A DNA stretch of 64,000 nt from contig NZ_KQ954245.1 of NCBI RefSeq assembly GCF_001519075.1, positions 783,552-847,551 of the forward strand, written 5' to 3'. How positions within the stretch are numbered: the stretch's first letter is position 1; every line of letters starts with the position of its first letter. Below the pieces are notes generated by a model. That model was not told the origin of the DNA. It worked only from the letters and a program-made list of their open reading frames with translations, and did no database searches. A program made the translations under genes and the position numbers. The stretch is from Novosphingobium fuchskuhlense (lineage in GTDB: Bacteria; Pseudomonadota; Alphaproteobacteria; Sphingomonadales; Sphingomonadaceae). Positions 28,785-36,675 of this stretch are shown one piece after another.

Positions 28785-29843
28785 ATGAAGACGATCAAAG
28801 GCCCCGGCATCTTCCTCGCCCAGTTCGCGGGCGATGCCGCGCCGTTCAACAGCCTCGAAAGCATCGCTGAGTGGGCCGCCGGTCTCGGCTACAAGGGCAT
28901 CCAGATCCCTTCGTGGGACGCGCGCCTGTTCAACCTCGATCTCGCGGCGCAAAGCCAGACCTATTGCGACGAGATCACGGGCATGCTCGCGGACAAGGGC
29001 CTCGCCATCACAGAGCTTTCGACGCACCTGCAAGGCCAGCTCGTCGCCGTCCACCCCGCGTTCGACGCGCAGTTCAATGGCTTCGCCCCGCCTGAGGTGC
29101 ATGGGAACCCTGCTGCCCGGCAGGAATGGGCCGTCACCCAGGTCAAGAATGCCGCCGTCGCCAGCCGCCGCCTGGGCCTTGCCGCGCACGCCACCTTCTC
29201 CGGCGCGCTGGCGTGGCCCTATTTCTACCCTTGGCCCGCGCGCCCCGCAGGGCTCGTCGAGGATGCCTTCGCCGAGCTCGCCAAACGCTGGAAGCCGATC
29301 CTCGATGTGTTCGAGGACAACGGCGTCGATGCCGCCTACGAAATCCACCCCGGCGAGGACCTCCACGACGGCGTCACCTTCGAGCGCTTCCTCGAAGCTG
29401 TGGGGAACCACCCGCGCGCCAATATCCTTTACGATCCCAGCCACTTCGTGCTGCAGTGCCTCGATTACCTGCAGTTCATCGACATCTACAAGGAGCGCAT
29501 CAAGTGCTTCCACGTGAAGGATGCCGAGTTCCGCCCCAATGGCCGCTCCGGCGTCTATGGCGGCTATCAGGGCTGGGTCGACCGCCCCGGCCGCTTCCGC
29601 TCGCTGGGCGACGGGCAGATCGATTTCGGCGCGATCTTCAGCAAGATGGCCGCGAATGATTTTGCCGGTTGGGCCGTGCTCGAATGGGAATGCGCGCTCA
29701 AGCACCCGGAAGTCGGCGCCACAGAAGGCGCCCCCTTCATCGACAGGCACATCATCAAGGTCACCGAACACGCCTTCGACGATTTTGCCGCTAGCGGCGC
29801 AGACCGCGCGCTCAACCGCCGCCTGATGGGCATCGCGGAATGA
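28785..29843 (+). CDS. Sugar phosphate isomerase/epimerase-family TIM-barrel enzyme (candidate 3-keto-sugar isomerase/hydratase)
   Basis: 352 residues. Metal-site residues are visible in family order: Glu186-x-His188 (YEIHPG), Asp217/His220 (LYDPSHF), His243 (CFHVKD) and Glu300 or Glu302 (VLEWEC). It lacks a signal peptide. It follows the Gfo/Idh gene by 12 bp and overlaps the small dehydrogenase subunit by ATGA. It is not paired with a CGDB domain, so it is more likely to handle the released 3-keto (or 2-hydroxy-3-keto-glucal) sugar than to cleave the glycosidic bond; this is inference from context. Confidence 0.8.
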   Translation: MKTIKGPGIFLAQFAGDAAPFNSLESIAEWAAGLGYKGIQIPSWDARLFNLDLAAQSQTYCDEITGMLADKGLAITELSTHLQGQLVAVHPAFDAQFNGFAPPEVHGNPAARQEWAVTQVKNAAVASRRLGLAAHATFSGALAWPYFYPWPARPAGLVEDAFAELAKRWKPILDVFEDNGVDAAYEIHPGEDLHDGVTFERFLEAVGNHPRANILYDPSHFVLQCLDYLQFIDIYKERIKCFHVKDAEFRPNGRSGVYGGYQGWVDRPGRFRSLGDGQIDFGAIFSKMAANDFAGWAVLEWECALKHPEVGATEGAPFIDRHIIKVTEHAFDDFAASGADRALNRRLMGIAE

Positions 29844-30439
29844 GCGGCTGGAACCGGCGCGCCTTCCTGGGCGCGGCCACCCTCGTCGCGCTGCAGGCCG
29901 CAGTCGCCGGTGGCGGGGCTGTTCTGGGCAAGCTCGATCCGAGGGACGCCCCCTCCCCCCGCCGCCGCAAGCTGATGCGCGAAGTCGCCGAACACGTCAT
30001 CCCCACCACCGGCACGCCCGGTGCCGGCGTGGTCGGCGCAGGCGATTTCGTCCTCGTCGCGCTCGCCCATGGCCTTTCCGGCACGCGCAAGCCGCCTGCC
30101 GCCGATCCGTCATTCGCACCTCACCTGCGCCCCGATGGCAGCCTCGATCACGCCGCATGGCTTGAGGTGCGACTCGGTGCCAAGTGGCTCGCCCTGCCCC
30201 CGGCCCGCCGCCATGAAGCGCTCGCGGCGCTCGATGCAGCTGCATACAAAGGCGAACCCGCCGCCGCCCCCTGGCGCGCGATCAAGGGCCTGATCCTCAC
30301 CGGCTACTACACCAGCGAGATCGGCGGATCGAAGGAACTCAATTACGAGCTGGTCCCCGGCCGGTTCGATCCCAAGGTGCCGGTCACGCCAGAAACCCGC
30401 GCCTATTCAAGCGACTGGACAGCGGTGGACTTCGGCTGA
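29840..30439 (+). CDS. Gluconate 2-dehydrogenase subunit 3-family protein, Tat-exported small subunit
   Basis: 199 residues. A twin-arginine signal (WNRRAFLGAATLVALQ) begins the protein, followed by the domain (RRKLMREVAEHVIPTTGTPGAGVVGAGDFV ... LTGYYTSEIGGSKELNYELVPGRFDP). In gluconate and FAD-glucose dehydrogenases this 'hitch-hiker' subunit carries the FAD subunit through the Tat pathway and stabilises it. It overlaps the upstream gene by 4 nt and its stop overlaps the GMC start codon by one base, consistent with a stoichiometric complex in the periplasm. Confidence 0.87.
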   Translation: MSGWNRRAFLGAATLVALQAAVAGGGAVLGKLDPRDAPSPRRRKLMREVAEHVIPTTGTPGAGVVGAGDFVLVALAHGLSGTRKPPAADPSFAPHLRPDGSLDHAAWLEVRLGAKWLALPPARRHEALAALDAAAYKGEPAAAPWRAIKGLILTGYYTSEIGGSKELNYELVPGRFDPKVPVTPETRAYSSDWTAVDFG

Positions 30440-32130
30440 TGGACGAGACTCTTCACTTTGACGCCATCGTCGTCGGCTCCGGCATCACCGGCGGCTGGGC
30501 GGCCAAGGAACTCACCGAGGCCGGCCTCAAGGTCCTCCTCCTCGAACGCGGCCGGAAGATCGAGCATCAGGTCGATTACGAGACCGAGCTCAAGGCCCCG
30601 TGGGACATGCCCTTCAGGGGCGAAGGCGATGCCGATCTCTATGCCCGCGAATACGCGGTTCAGAGCCTCAACCGCCACTTCACCGAGTTCACGCAAGGCC
30701 ACTTCGTGAACGATGCACAGAACCCGTACCAGACGGGTGCGGACACCGCCTTCACGTGGTTCCGCAGCTACCAGCTCGGCGGTCGCTCGCTCACCTGGGG
30801 CCGCCAGTGCTACCGCTGGTCGGACTACGATTTCGGCGCCAACAAGCGCGATGGCCACGGCACCGACTGGCCGATCCGCTACGCCGATCTCGCGCCGTGG
30901 TACGACAAGGTGGAAGACTTCATCGGCGTTGCGGGCGCGGCGGAAGGCCTGCCCCAGCTGCCCGATGGCAGGTTCCTCCCGCCTTTCGCGCTCAACGTCG
31001 TCGAACAGGCCGCGCGTGAGCGGATCATGGCAAACTGGCCCGAACGCCGCCTCACCATCGGCCGCACCGCCAACCTCACGGCAGAAAAGGAAGGGCACGG
31101 CCCCTGCCAGAGCCGTTCGATCTGCGCGCGCGGCTGCTCCTACGGCGCCTATTTCTCCACGCAATCGAGCACGCTGCCCGCAGCTCAGGCCACCGGCAAC
31201 CTCACGCTCGTCACCGATGCCGCCGTCGAGCATGTCGATTACGATCCGGCCACCCGCCGCATCACCGGCGTGCGCTGGGTCGACAGCAAGACCAAGGCGC
31301 GACACCAAGCCACCGCGCGCCTCGTCTTCCTCAACGCCGGCGCGTTCAACTCGGTCCACCTGCTGCTCAATTCCGCCAGTGAGGCGATGCCAAATGGCCT
31401 CGCAAACAGCAGCGGCGTCCTTGGCACCCACATCATGGACCATGCCAACACGCTGTCCGCCGCCGCGATCATGCCCGGCTTCGAAGCATGGACAACCTTC
31501 GGCAATCGGCCCACCGGCGTCGTCATCCCGCGCTATCGCAACATGGAAACGATGGACGGCATCGGCCACACGCGCGGCTTCTCGTTTCAGGGCGGCGCGC
31601 TCCAATCGACATGGACGGCGGGCAAGCGCGCCGCCGGCATCGGCAAGGACTACAAGAACAGTCTGGAGAAGCCCGGCCCCTGGCGCATGGTCCTCGTCGC
31701 CTTCGCCGATTGCGTGCCGCGCGCCACCAACCGCCTCACGCTTGATCGCACAAGGGTGGACAGCAACGGCATCCCCCAGTTGCGCATCGATTTCGCGTTC
31801 GGCGCAGAGGAAAACGCCGCGCTCGCGCAGGCCAAGGCGGATGCGACGGAGATGCTCACCAAAGCCGGCGGCCACGTGATGTTCGGCTTCGATCGGCCCG
31901 GCCCCGGCGGCACCGCGATCCACGAAATGGGCGGCGCGCGCATGGGCCATGATCCCGCCACCTCGGTGCTCAACAAATGGAGCCAGGCGCACGACGTGGC
32001 GAACCTCTTCGTCACCGACGGCGCGCAGATGGCCTCGTCTGCCTGCCAGAACCCGTCGCTCACCTACATGGCCCTTACCGCCCGCGCGGCCGCCCATGCC
32101 GTCGCGCTGCTCAAGTCGGGTGCGCTGTAG
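30439..32130 (+). CDS. GMC-family FAD oxidoreductase, large subunit of a periplasmic sugar/glycoside dehydrogenase
   Basis: 563 residues. FAD-binding motif IVVGSGITGGWAAKEL, catalytic His495 (GTAIHEMGG) and Asn538 (CQNPSLTYMAL). A cysteine cluster Cys223-x5-Cys229-x3-Cys233 (GPCQSRSICARGCSYGA) resembles the 3Fe-4S-binding segment of FAD-glucose dehydrogenases. No signal peptide of its own; export probably depends on the Tat small subunit encoded just before it. Related GMC enzymes oxidise sugar C1, C2 or C3; glucoside 3-dehydrogenase and the carminate 3-oxidase CarA make a C3-oxidising role attractive beside a C-deglycosidase. No multiheme cytochrome subunit is visible nearby. It converges on the MFS gene with no gap. 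Confidence 0.85.
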   Translation: MDETLHFDAIVVGSGITGGWAAKELTEAGLKVLLLERGRKIEHQVDYETELKAPWDMPFRGEGDADLYAREYAVQSLNRHFTEFTQGHFVNDAQNPYQTGADTAFTWFRSYQLGGRSLTWGRQCYRWSDYDFGANKRDGHGTDWPIRYADLAPWYDKVEDFIGVAGAAEGLPQLPDGRFLPPFALNVVEQAARERIMANWPERRLTIGRTANLTAEKEGHGPCQSRSICARGCSYGAYFSTQSSTLPAAQATGNLTLVTDAAVEHVDYDPATRRITGVRWVDSKTKARHQATARLVFLNAGAFNSVHLLLNSASEAMPNGLANSSGVLGTHIMDHANTLSAAAIMPGFEAWTTFGNRPTGVVIPRYRNMETMDGIGHTRGFSFQGGALQSTWTAGKRAAGIGKDYKNSLEKPGPWRMVLVAFADCVPRATNRLTLDRTRVDSNGIPQLRIDFAFGAEENAALAQAKADATEMLTKAGGHVMFGFDRPGPGGTAIHEMGGARMGHDPATSVLNKWSQAHDVANLFVTDGAQMASSACQNPSLTYMALTARAAAHAVALLKSGAL

Positions 32131-33357
32131 TCAGGCAGCCGCCTTGCTGCTCGATCCCGAAAGCACCACCAGCAGCAGCGCCGCGCCCACCGCGCTGATG
32201 ATCCCCGCGACAAGGAACGCGCCCTGCATCGTGCCTACCGCGCCGCGCAGCAGCGAGACCAGCAGCGGCGAGGAGAACTGGCCGAAGAAGAACGTCGCCG
32301 TCCAGATGCCCATACCGCGCCCGCGGTGCTGGAACGGCAGTTGGCTCTGCGCCCAGGCGATCAGCGTCGGGATCGCCATGCCCGCGCCCGTCTGCTGCAG
32401 CGCCATGCCCACGATCATGCCCTTCCAGTCATGCGTCAGCCCCATCACCGCAAGCCCCGCACCGAGGAAGCCAAGGAAGACGGCAATCAGTGTCGGCGAG
32501 CCCAGACCCTTGGCGCCCAGCCACCAGAACAGCGTCGCGCCGACAAGGATGAACAGCGTCGGCAGCGCGGTGATCTGGCCGATGCTCTGCGGATCGGTAA
32601 CGCCCAGTTCCTGCCAGACGGTCGCGCCATTGACGATGAAGACGTAGTAGATGGCCGACGAAAACAGCGTCAGGCCGGCGATGCCCAGCATCGCGCCCCA
32701 GGGAAAGCCCTCGCTGTCCTTCTCGTCCATCCCCAGCATCATGCGCACCGTGGCATCGCTCGAAGGCTCGAACATCCAGCGCACCATCGCCGCCCAAATC
32801 GGCACCGCGAGGAGGTAGAGCAGGAAGATGCCGTTCCAGCGCCACGCCGTCATCGTGCCGGCAAAGAAGATCATCACCGAAGAAAGCGCCGGGCCCACGA
32901 GCCCCTGCAGCGCGAGCCACTTGCGGCGGCCTTCGTCGGGCCAGTAGTCGGCGATCAGCGTGTTGACCGTGGTCAGGATCACCGCTTCGCACAGCCCCAG
33001 CAGCAGACGCGAGGCATAGATCGTGTCCAGATTGTCGAGAAAGAACGGCGCCGCGCCGATCAGGCCATAGAAGAACGTCGCGACCAGCAGCAGCGTGCGC
33101 CGTCCGAAGCGGTCGACCATCAGCCCGGCAAACAGCGCCACCAGCGCGATCGTCAGCCCCGGCGCCGTCACCATCGAAGGCACCTTCATCGGCGCGGTCG
33201 GGTCGGTCGGCGCAAAGTGCCCGATGATCGCCGGAATTGCGGGGAACATCGTGACGATGGCCAGGATCGGCAGGAACCCGGCGATGATGACGGTCAGGCC
33301 CTGCGCCAGACCGGCCTGCGGCGCGGCCTTCCCTGCGGCCATCGGTGTGCTTGCCAA
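32131..33357 (-). CDS. Major facilitator superfamily transporter
   Basis: 408 residues with about 12 hydrophobic helices and the MFS loop 2-3 motif (GLMVDRFGRRTLLL). Typical of drug- or metabolite-proton antiporters and small-molecule importers; the substrate is not readable. I kept the TTG start at 33357 because GGAGAG lies 7 nt upstream; an ATG five codons in (33342) is possible. It shares the intergenic region 33358-33508, which carries the putative TetR operator, with the divergent DHA2 transporter, so it may export or import pathway intermediates under the same control. Confidence 0.85.
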   Translation of the reverse strand: MASTPMAAGKAAPQAGLAQGLTVIIAGFLPILAIVTMFPAIPAIIGHFAPTDPTAPMKVPSMVTAPGLTIALVALFAGLMVDRFGRRTLLLVATFFYGLIGAAPFFLDNLDTIYASRLLLGLCEAVILTTVNTLIADYWPDEGRRKWLALQGLVGPALSSVMIFFAGTMTAWRWNGIFLLYLLAVPIWAAMVRWMFEPSSDATVRMMLGMDEKDSEGFPWGAMLGIAGLTLFSSAIYYVFIVNGATVWQELGVTDPQSIGQITALPTLFILVGATLFWWLGAKGLGSPTLIAVFLGFLGAGLAVMGLTHDWKGMIVGMALQQTGAGMAIPTLIAWAQSQLPFQHRGRGMGIWTATFFFGQFSSPLLVSLLRGAVGTMQGAFLVAGIISAVGAALLLVVLSGSSSKAAA

Positions 33358-33453
33358 GGTGATCTCTCCAAACAGTTTTTTCGCCGCAGGCGGGCTGTCA
33401 TTCCCTTGATATCCTGCGCGCTGCGCTTGACCATAGGCGACAAGCAGTCATAA

Positions 33454-33469
33454 TAGAAGCAACATTTTA
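33454..33469. promoter_or_regulatory. Putative TetR operator, site 4 (TAGAA-N6-TTTTA)
   Basis: TAGAAGCAACATTTTA is in the gap between two divergent transporter genes. The right arm and its flank (ATTTTAATTTGAT) match the flank at site 1 (ATTCTAATTTGAT) at 12 of 13 positions, extending the similarity beyond the core. Confidence 0.45.
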
Positions 33470-33538
33470 ATTTGATCGGGCAAACGGCCCGGCACACAGT
33501 GCTGCTCTGTGCGGCGCACGGGGACATCGAACACCATC

Positions 33539-35002
33539 ATGACCGCCACAGAGGCCGCCACCGCCAGCAAGCAGGCGCACGAACTGGATGATCGCCAGCG
33601 CGCGCTCGCCTTCTTCACCGTGCTCACGGCCGTCGTGCTGGAAGTCGCCGACACGACCATCGTCAACACCGCGCTGCCCGCCATCCGCGATGGCCTCGGC
33701 GCGTCCTCGGCCGCCATGCAGTGGATCGTTGCGGGCTACCTCCTCACGCTCGGCTCGCTGCTGCTGCTCGGCGGACGGCTGGGCGATACATTCGGCCACC
33801 GCACCCTGTTCCTCTCGGGCGTCGCGGGTTTTGTCGCCGCCTCGGCGCTGTGCGGCCTTGCCCCCACGCCCGGCGTGCTCGTCCTCGCCAGGGTCCTGCA
33901 AGGCGCGGCGGGGGCGATGATGGGGCCGCAGACAATGGCCATCGTCCAGCTGCTCTACACCCCGCTCGAACGCGTCCGCCGTCTTGCCTTCTTCGGCATG
34001 ATCATCGGCCTTGCCGCGATCATCGGCCCGATCCTGGGCGGCTTCCTCATCCAGCTTGACCTGTTCGGCCTCGGCTGGCGGCTGATCTTCCTGATCAACC
34101 TCCCCGTCGGCCTCTTCGCGCTCGCCATGGGCCGCGTGACGCTCCCGCGCACCGGCGAGGAACACAAAGGTCTGGCCATCGATCTTACCGGCGCCGCACT
34201 CTTCGCCGCCGGCTTCGGCCTCATCCTCTTCGCGCTGATCCAGGCGCATGAGAACCTCAGCCCCGCGGCCGCAGCGGCGATCTTCATCATCGGCACCGGC
34301 GCGGTCGGCCTCGGCACCCGGCGCTCCGTGGCGCGGCGCAGCGCCGGCCTCCCCGCCATGATCGAACCCTCGCTCTTCGCGCTCCCCACCTTTCGCTGGG
34401 GGGTGACGGCCGCGATGGCGTTCAACAGCGGCTCGGTCGGTTTCCTGATGATCTTCGCCGTCGCGCTGCAGCAAGGCCTTGCGCTTACACCGCTGCAGAC
34501 GGCGCTGATCCACATCCCCTTCGGCCTCGGCGTCATGGTCGCGGTGGGCCTTCTCGTCCCGCGCCTGCTCCCACGGCTCGGGCGCGTGCTGCCGATGGCG
34601 GGCGGCGTGCTGATGGCAGCGGGAATCGCCGGCAGTCTGGCGCTGGTCCACGCCCATGTGGCCGGCGGCACTCTGCTGGTCGCCGCGTTGGCGCTGGCCG
34701 GCATCGGGTTCGGCACGCTCTCGGGCCCGCTTGGTCCCATCGTCGTCTCCGAAGTGCCGCGCACCCATGCCGGCACCGCCAGCGCCACGATGCGCACCGC
34801 GCAGCAGCTCGGCGGCGCCTTCGGCATCGCCCTTGTCGGCACGGCCTATTTCGCGGTTGGCGGAAACGATGCGGCGGCGCGGCTTGCCGGAGTGGTGCCC
34901 GGGGCGATCATGGTCACCGTCCTCCTCGCGGTCGCGGTCACCGCCGTATCGCGCCTGCCGGCCAAGCTCTTCGGCACCGAGCGCAAGCTCGCAGCGGATT
35001 GA
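33539..35002 (+). CDS. DHA2-family (EmrB/QacA-like) MFS efflux transporter
   Basis: About 487 residues and 14 predicted helices. Motif C-like and loop motifs are present: VVLEVADTTIVNTALPAI at helix 1, GGRLGDTFGHRTLFLSG (motif A) and GPILGGFLIQ (motif C of antiporters). Drug:H+ antiporters of this group export aromatic and hydrophobic compounds. The start is uncertain: ATG 33539 gives the usual short N terminus, while GTG 33509 adds ten residues and neither has a strong ribosome-binding site. Divergent from the MFS at 33357 across a putative TetR operator. Confidence 0.85.
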   Translation: MTATEAATASKQAHELDDRQRALAFFTVLTAVVLEVADTTIVNTALPAIRDGLGASSAAMQWIVAGYLLTLGSLLLLGGRLGDTFGHRTLFLSGVAGFVAASALCGLAPTPGVLVLARVLQGAAGAMMGPQTMAIVQLLYTPLERVRRLAFFGMIIGLAAIIGPILGGFLIQLDLFGLGWRLIFLINLPVGLFALAMGRVTLPRTGEEHKGLAIDLTGAALFAAGFGLILFALIQAHENLSPAAAAAIFIIGTGAVGLGTRRSVARRSAGLPAMIEPSLFALPTFRWGVTAAMAFNSGSVGFLMIFAVALQQGLALTPLQTALIHIPFGLGVMVAVGLLVPRLLPRLGRVLPMAGGVLMAAGIAGSLALVHAHVAGGTLLVAALALAGIGFGTLSGPLGPIVVSEVPRTHAGTASATMRTAQQLGGAFGIALVGTAYFAVGGNDAAARLAGVVPGAIMVTVLLAVAVTAVSRLPAKLFGTERKLAAD

Positions 35003-35048
35003 CCCGCGCGCCGTTCATCGGCATGATCTATTGGAAATAAATCAAATC

Positions 35049-35065
35049 CATCTGTAAATCAGATG
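35049..35065. promoter_or_regulatory. Inverted repeat before the cupin-FAH operon
   Basis: CATCTG-TAAAT-CAGATG is a perfect 6-bp inverted repeat 22 bp upstream of the cupin ATG in an AT-rich 85-bp gap. Placement between a likely promoter and the GGGAG ribosome-binding site suits a repressor operator or a 5' mRNA hairpin. Confidence 0.4.
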
Positions 35066-35087
35066 CGTAATCATCGCGGGAGATTAT

Positions 35088-35657
35088 ATGGACTTCAAAC
35101 CCGTTCGCCGCGTGGTCACCGGCCACGACACGTCCGGCCGCGCCGTGATCCAGGACGACAGCGCAGCCTCCCGCGTCCAGCGCGTCGGCGGCGCGATTGG
35201 CCCGCTGTTCCACGAAGTGTGGAACACACAGGCCACCCCCGCCTTTATCGACGCCGCTTCCGGCGAACCGCCCGAAGCCGGCGTCGTCCTCGCGCCCCCG
35301 AAAAACGGCACCCGCATCCGCGTGCTTGATATTCCGCCCGAAGGCGATGGCATCCGCAACATGACACCGGAGGAAGCCGCCGCCCACTTCGCCGAAGTCG
35401 GCGCCGGCCACGCTTCCAACGCAGCCAAGGAAGGTTCGCGCCACGCGCTGATGCACCGCACCGAAACCATCGACTACGGTATCGTCATCGAAGGCGAACT
35501 CGTGCTGATCATGGATGAGGGCGAGACGACAATCTACCCCGGCGATATCGTGATCCAGCGCGGCACAAACCATGGCTGGGCCAACCGTTCCGACAAGAAC
35601 TGCCGCATCGTCTTCGTCCTGATCGACGGCGAGTTCGCACCGGACCTCAAGGCATGA
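35088..35657 (+). CDS. Cupin-domain protein
   Basis: 189 residues. The cupin core is at about 120-180 (HRTETIDYGIVIEGELVLIMDEGETTIYPGDIVIQRGTNHGWANRS), giving His and Glu of motif 1 and a His in motif 2 as possible metal ligands. The N-terminal 100 residues match the common 'cupin in aromatic catabolic operon' type. Function may be ring-cleavage, isomerisation or sensing; it cannot be set from sequence. It overlaps the FAH-family gene by ATGA, so the two act together. Confidence 0.78.
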   Translation: MDFKPVRRVVTGHDTSGRAVIQDDSAASRVQRVGGAIGPLFHEVWNTQATPAFIDAASGEPPEAGVVLAPPKNGTRIRVLDIPPEGDGIRNMTPEEAAAHFAEVGAGHASNAAKEGSRHALMHRTETIDYGIVIEGELVLIMDEGETTIYPGDIVIQRGTNHGWANRSDKNCRIVFVLIDGEFAPDLKA

Positions 35658-36610
35658 GGCTAGCCACCCTGCGCGACGGCACGCCCGATGGCGCGCTGGC
35701 GCTCGTCTCGGCAGACGGCACCCGCGCGCTGCCCGTCGGCGGCAATCTCCTCACCGCGATGGCGGACTGGCCCGCGACCGAAGCCACGCTCAAGGCAGCT
35801 GCTGCGCGCCTCGATGCCGGCGAAGGCGTGTCCACGGACGACGTGGACTTCGCCGCCCCGCTCCCCCGCACCTGGCAATGGCTCGATGGCTCGGCCTTCA
35901 CCACCCACGGCGATCTCATGGCGATCGCGTTCAAGCACGATCCCCATGAAGGGGACCGCCCGCTGATGTACCAGGGCCTGTCCGACCGGTTTTACGGCCC
36001 CGCCGATCCCGTGCCCTTCCCCGCGATGGAACACGGCATCGATTTCGAAGGCGAATTCGGCGTGATCGTCGATGCCGTGCCGATGGGCACGTCCGCCGTC
36101 GATGCACTTGGGCACATTCGCCTGATCGTCCAGATCAACGACTGGTCGCTGCGCGCCATCGCCCCCGTCGAGATGAAGACCGGCTTCGGCTGGGTTCAGG
36201 CCAAGCCCGCCTGCTCGATGGCCCCCTTCGCGATCACGCCCGACGAACTTGGCGATGCGTGGGCCGACGGGCGCGTCGGCCTCGATCTCATCATCGACTG
36301 GAACGGCAAGCAAGTCGGCCGCGCCAATGGCGCTGCGATGGCTTTCGGGTTCCACGAACTCGTCGCCCATGCCGCGCTTACCCGCGATCTCGTCGCCGGG
36401 ACGGTAATCGGCTCGGGCACCGTCTCGAACGCCAACTATGCCGAAGTCGGCTCGAGCTGCATCTCGGAGATCCGCGCGATCGAGATCATCGCCCACGGCG
36501 CGCCGCAGACGCCGTTCATGGCCTTCGGCGATACCGTCAAGATGATCGCGGTGGACGCCGCAGGCCGCGCGCCTTTTGGCATGATCGATCAGGACGTGGT
36601 GAAAGCCTAG
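35654..36610 (+). CDS. Fumarylacetoacetate hydrolase (FAH)-family protein
   Basis: 318 residues with an N-terminal cap and the FAH catalytic domain. Metal ligands are visible in IDFEGEFGVIVDA (two Glu) and INDWSLRA (Asp), with the C-terminal GSGTVSNANYAEVGSSCISE. The family hydrolyses C-C bonds in 1,3-diketo acids, or decarboxylates and hydrates ring-cleavage products. Co-translation with the cupin suggests late steps of aromatic degradation. The acyl-pyruvase or fumarylacetoacetase subtype cannot be separated by eye. Confidence 0.85.
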   Translation: MRLATLRDGTPDGALALVSADGTRALPVGGNLLTAMADWPATEATLKAAAARLDAGEGVSTDDVDFAAPLPRTWQWLDGSAFTTHGDLMAIAFKHDPHEGDRPLMYQGLSDRFYGPADPVPFPAMEHGIDFEGEFGVIVDAVPMGTSAVDALGHIRLIVQINDWSLRAIAPVEMKTGFGWVQAKPACSMAPFAITPDELGDAWADGRVGLDLIIDWNGKQVGRANGAAMAFGFHELVAHAALTRDLVAGTVIGSGTVSNANYAEVGSSCISEIRAIEIIAHGAPQTPFMAFGDTVKMIAVDAAGRAPFGMIDQDVVKA

Positions 36611-36640
36611 CATTTTCCGGCCGCCCCGGTGTAAGCTCGG

Positions 36641-36652
36641 GGTAACGTTCCC
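36641..36652. promoter_or_regulatory. Candidate LacI-type operator
   Basis: GGTAACGTTCCC is a near-perfect CG-centred palindrome 24 bp before the LacI-family ATG, the usual position and form of an autoregulatory LacI operator. It shares the AACGTT core with the site at 44746. A surrounding CGGCCGCC ... GGCGGCCG pair adds further dyad symmetry. Confidence 0.4.
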
Positions 36653-36675
36653 AAGTCGAGGCGGCCGCACCTTCC

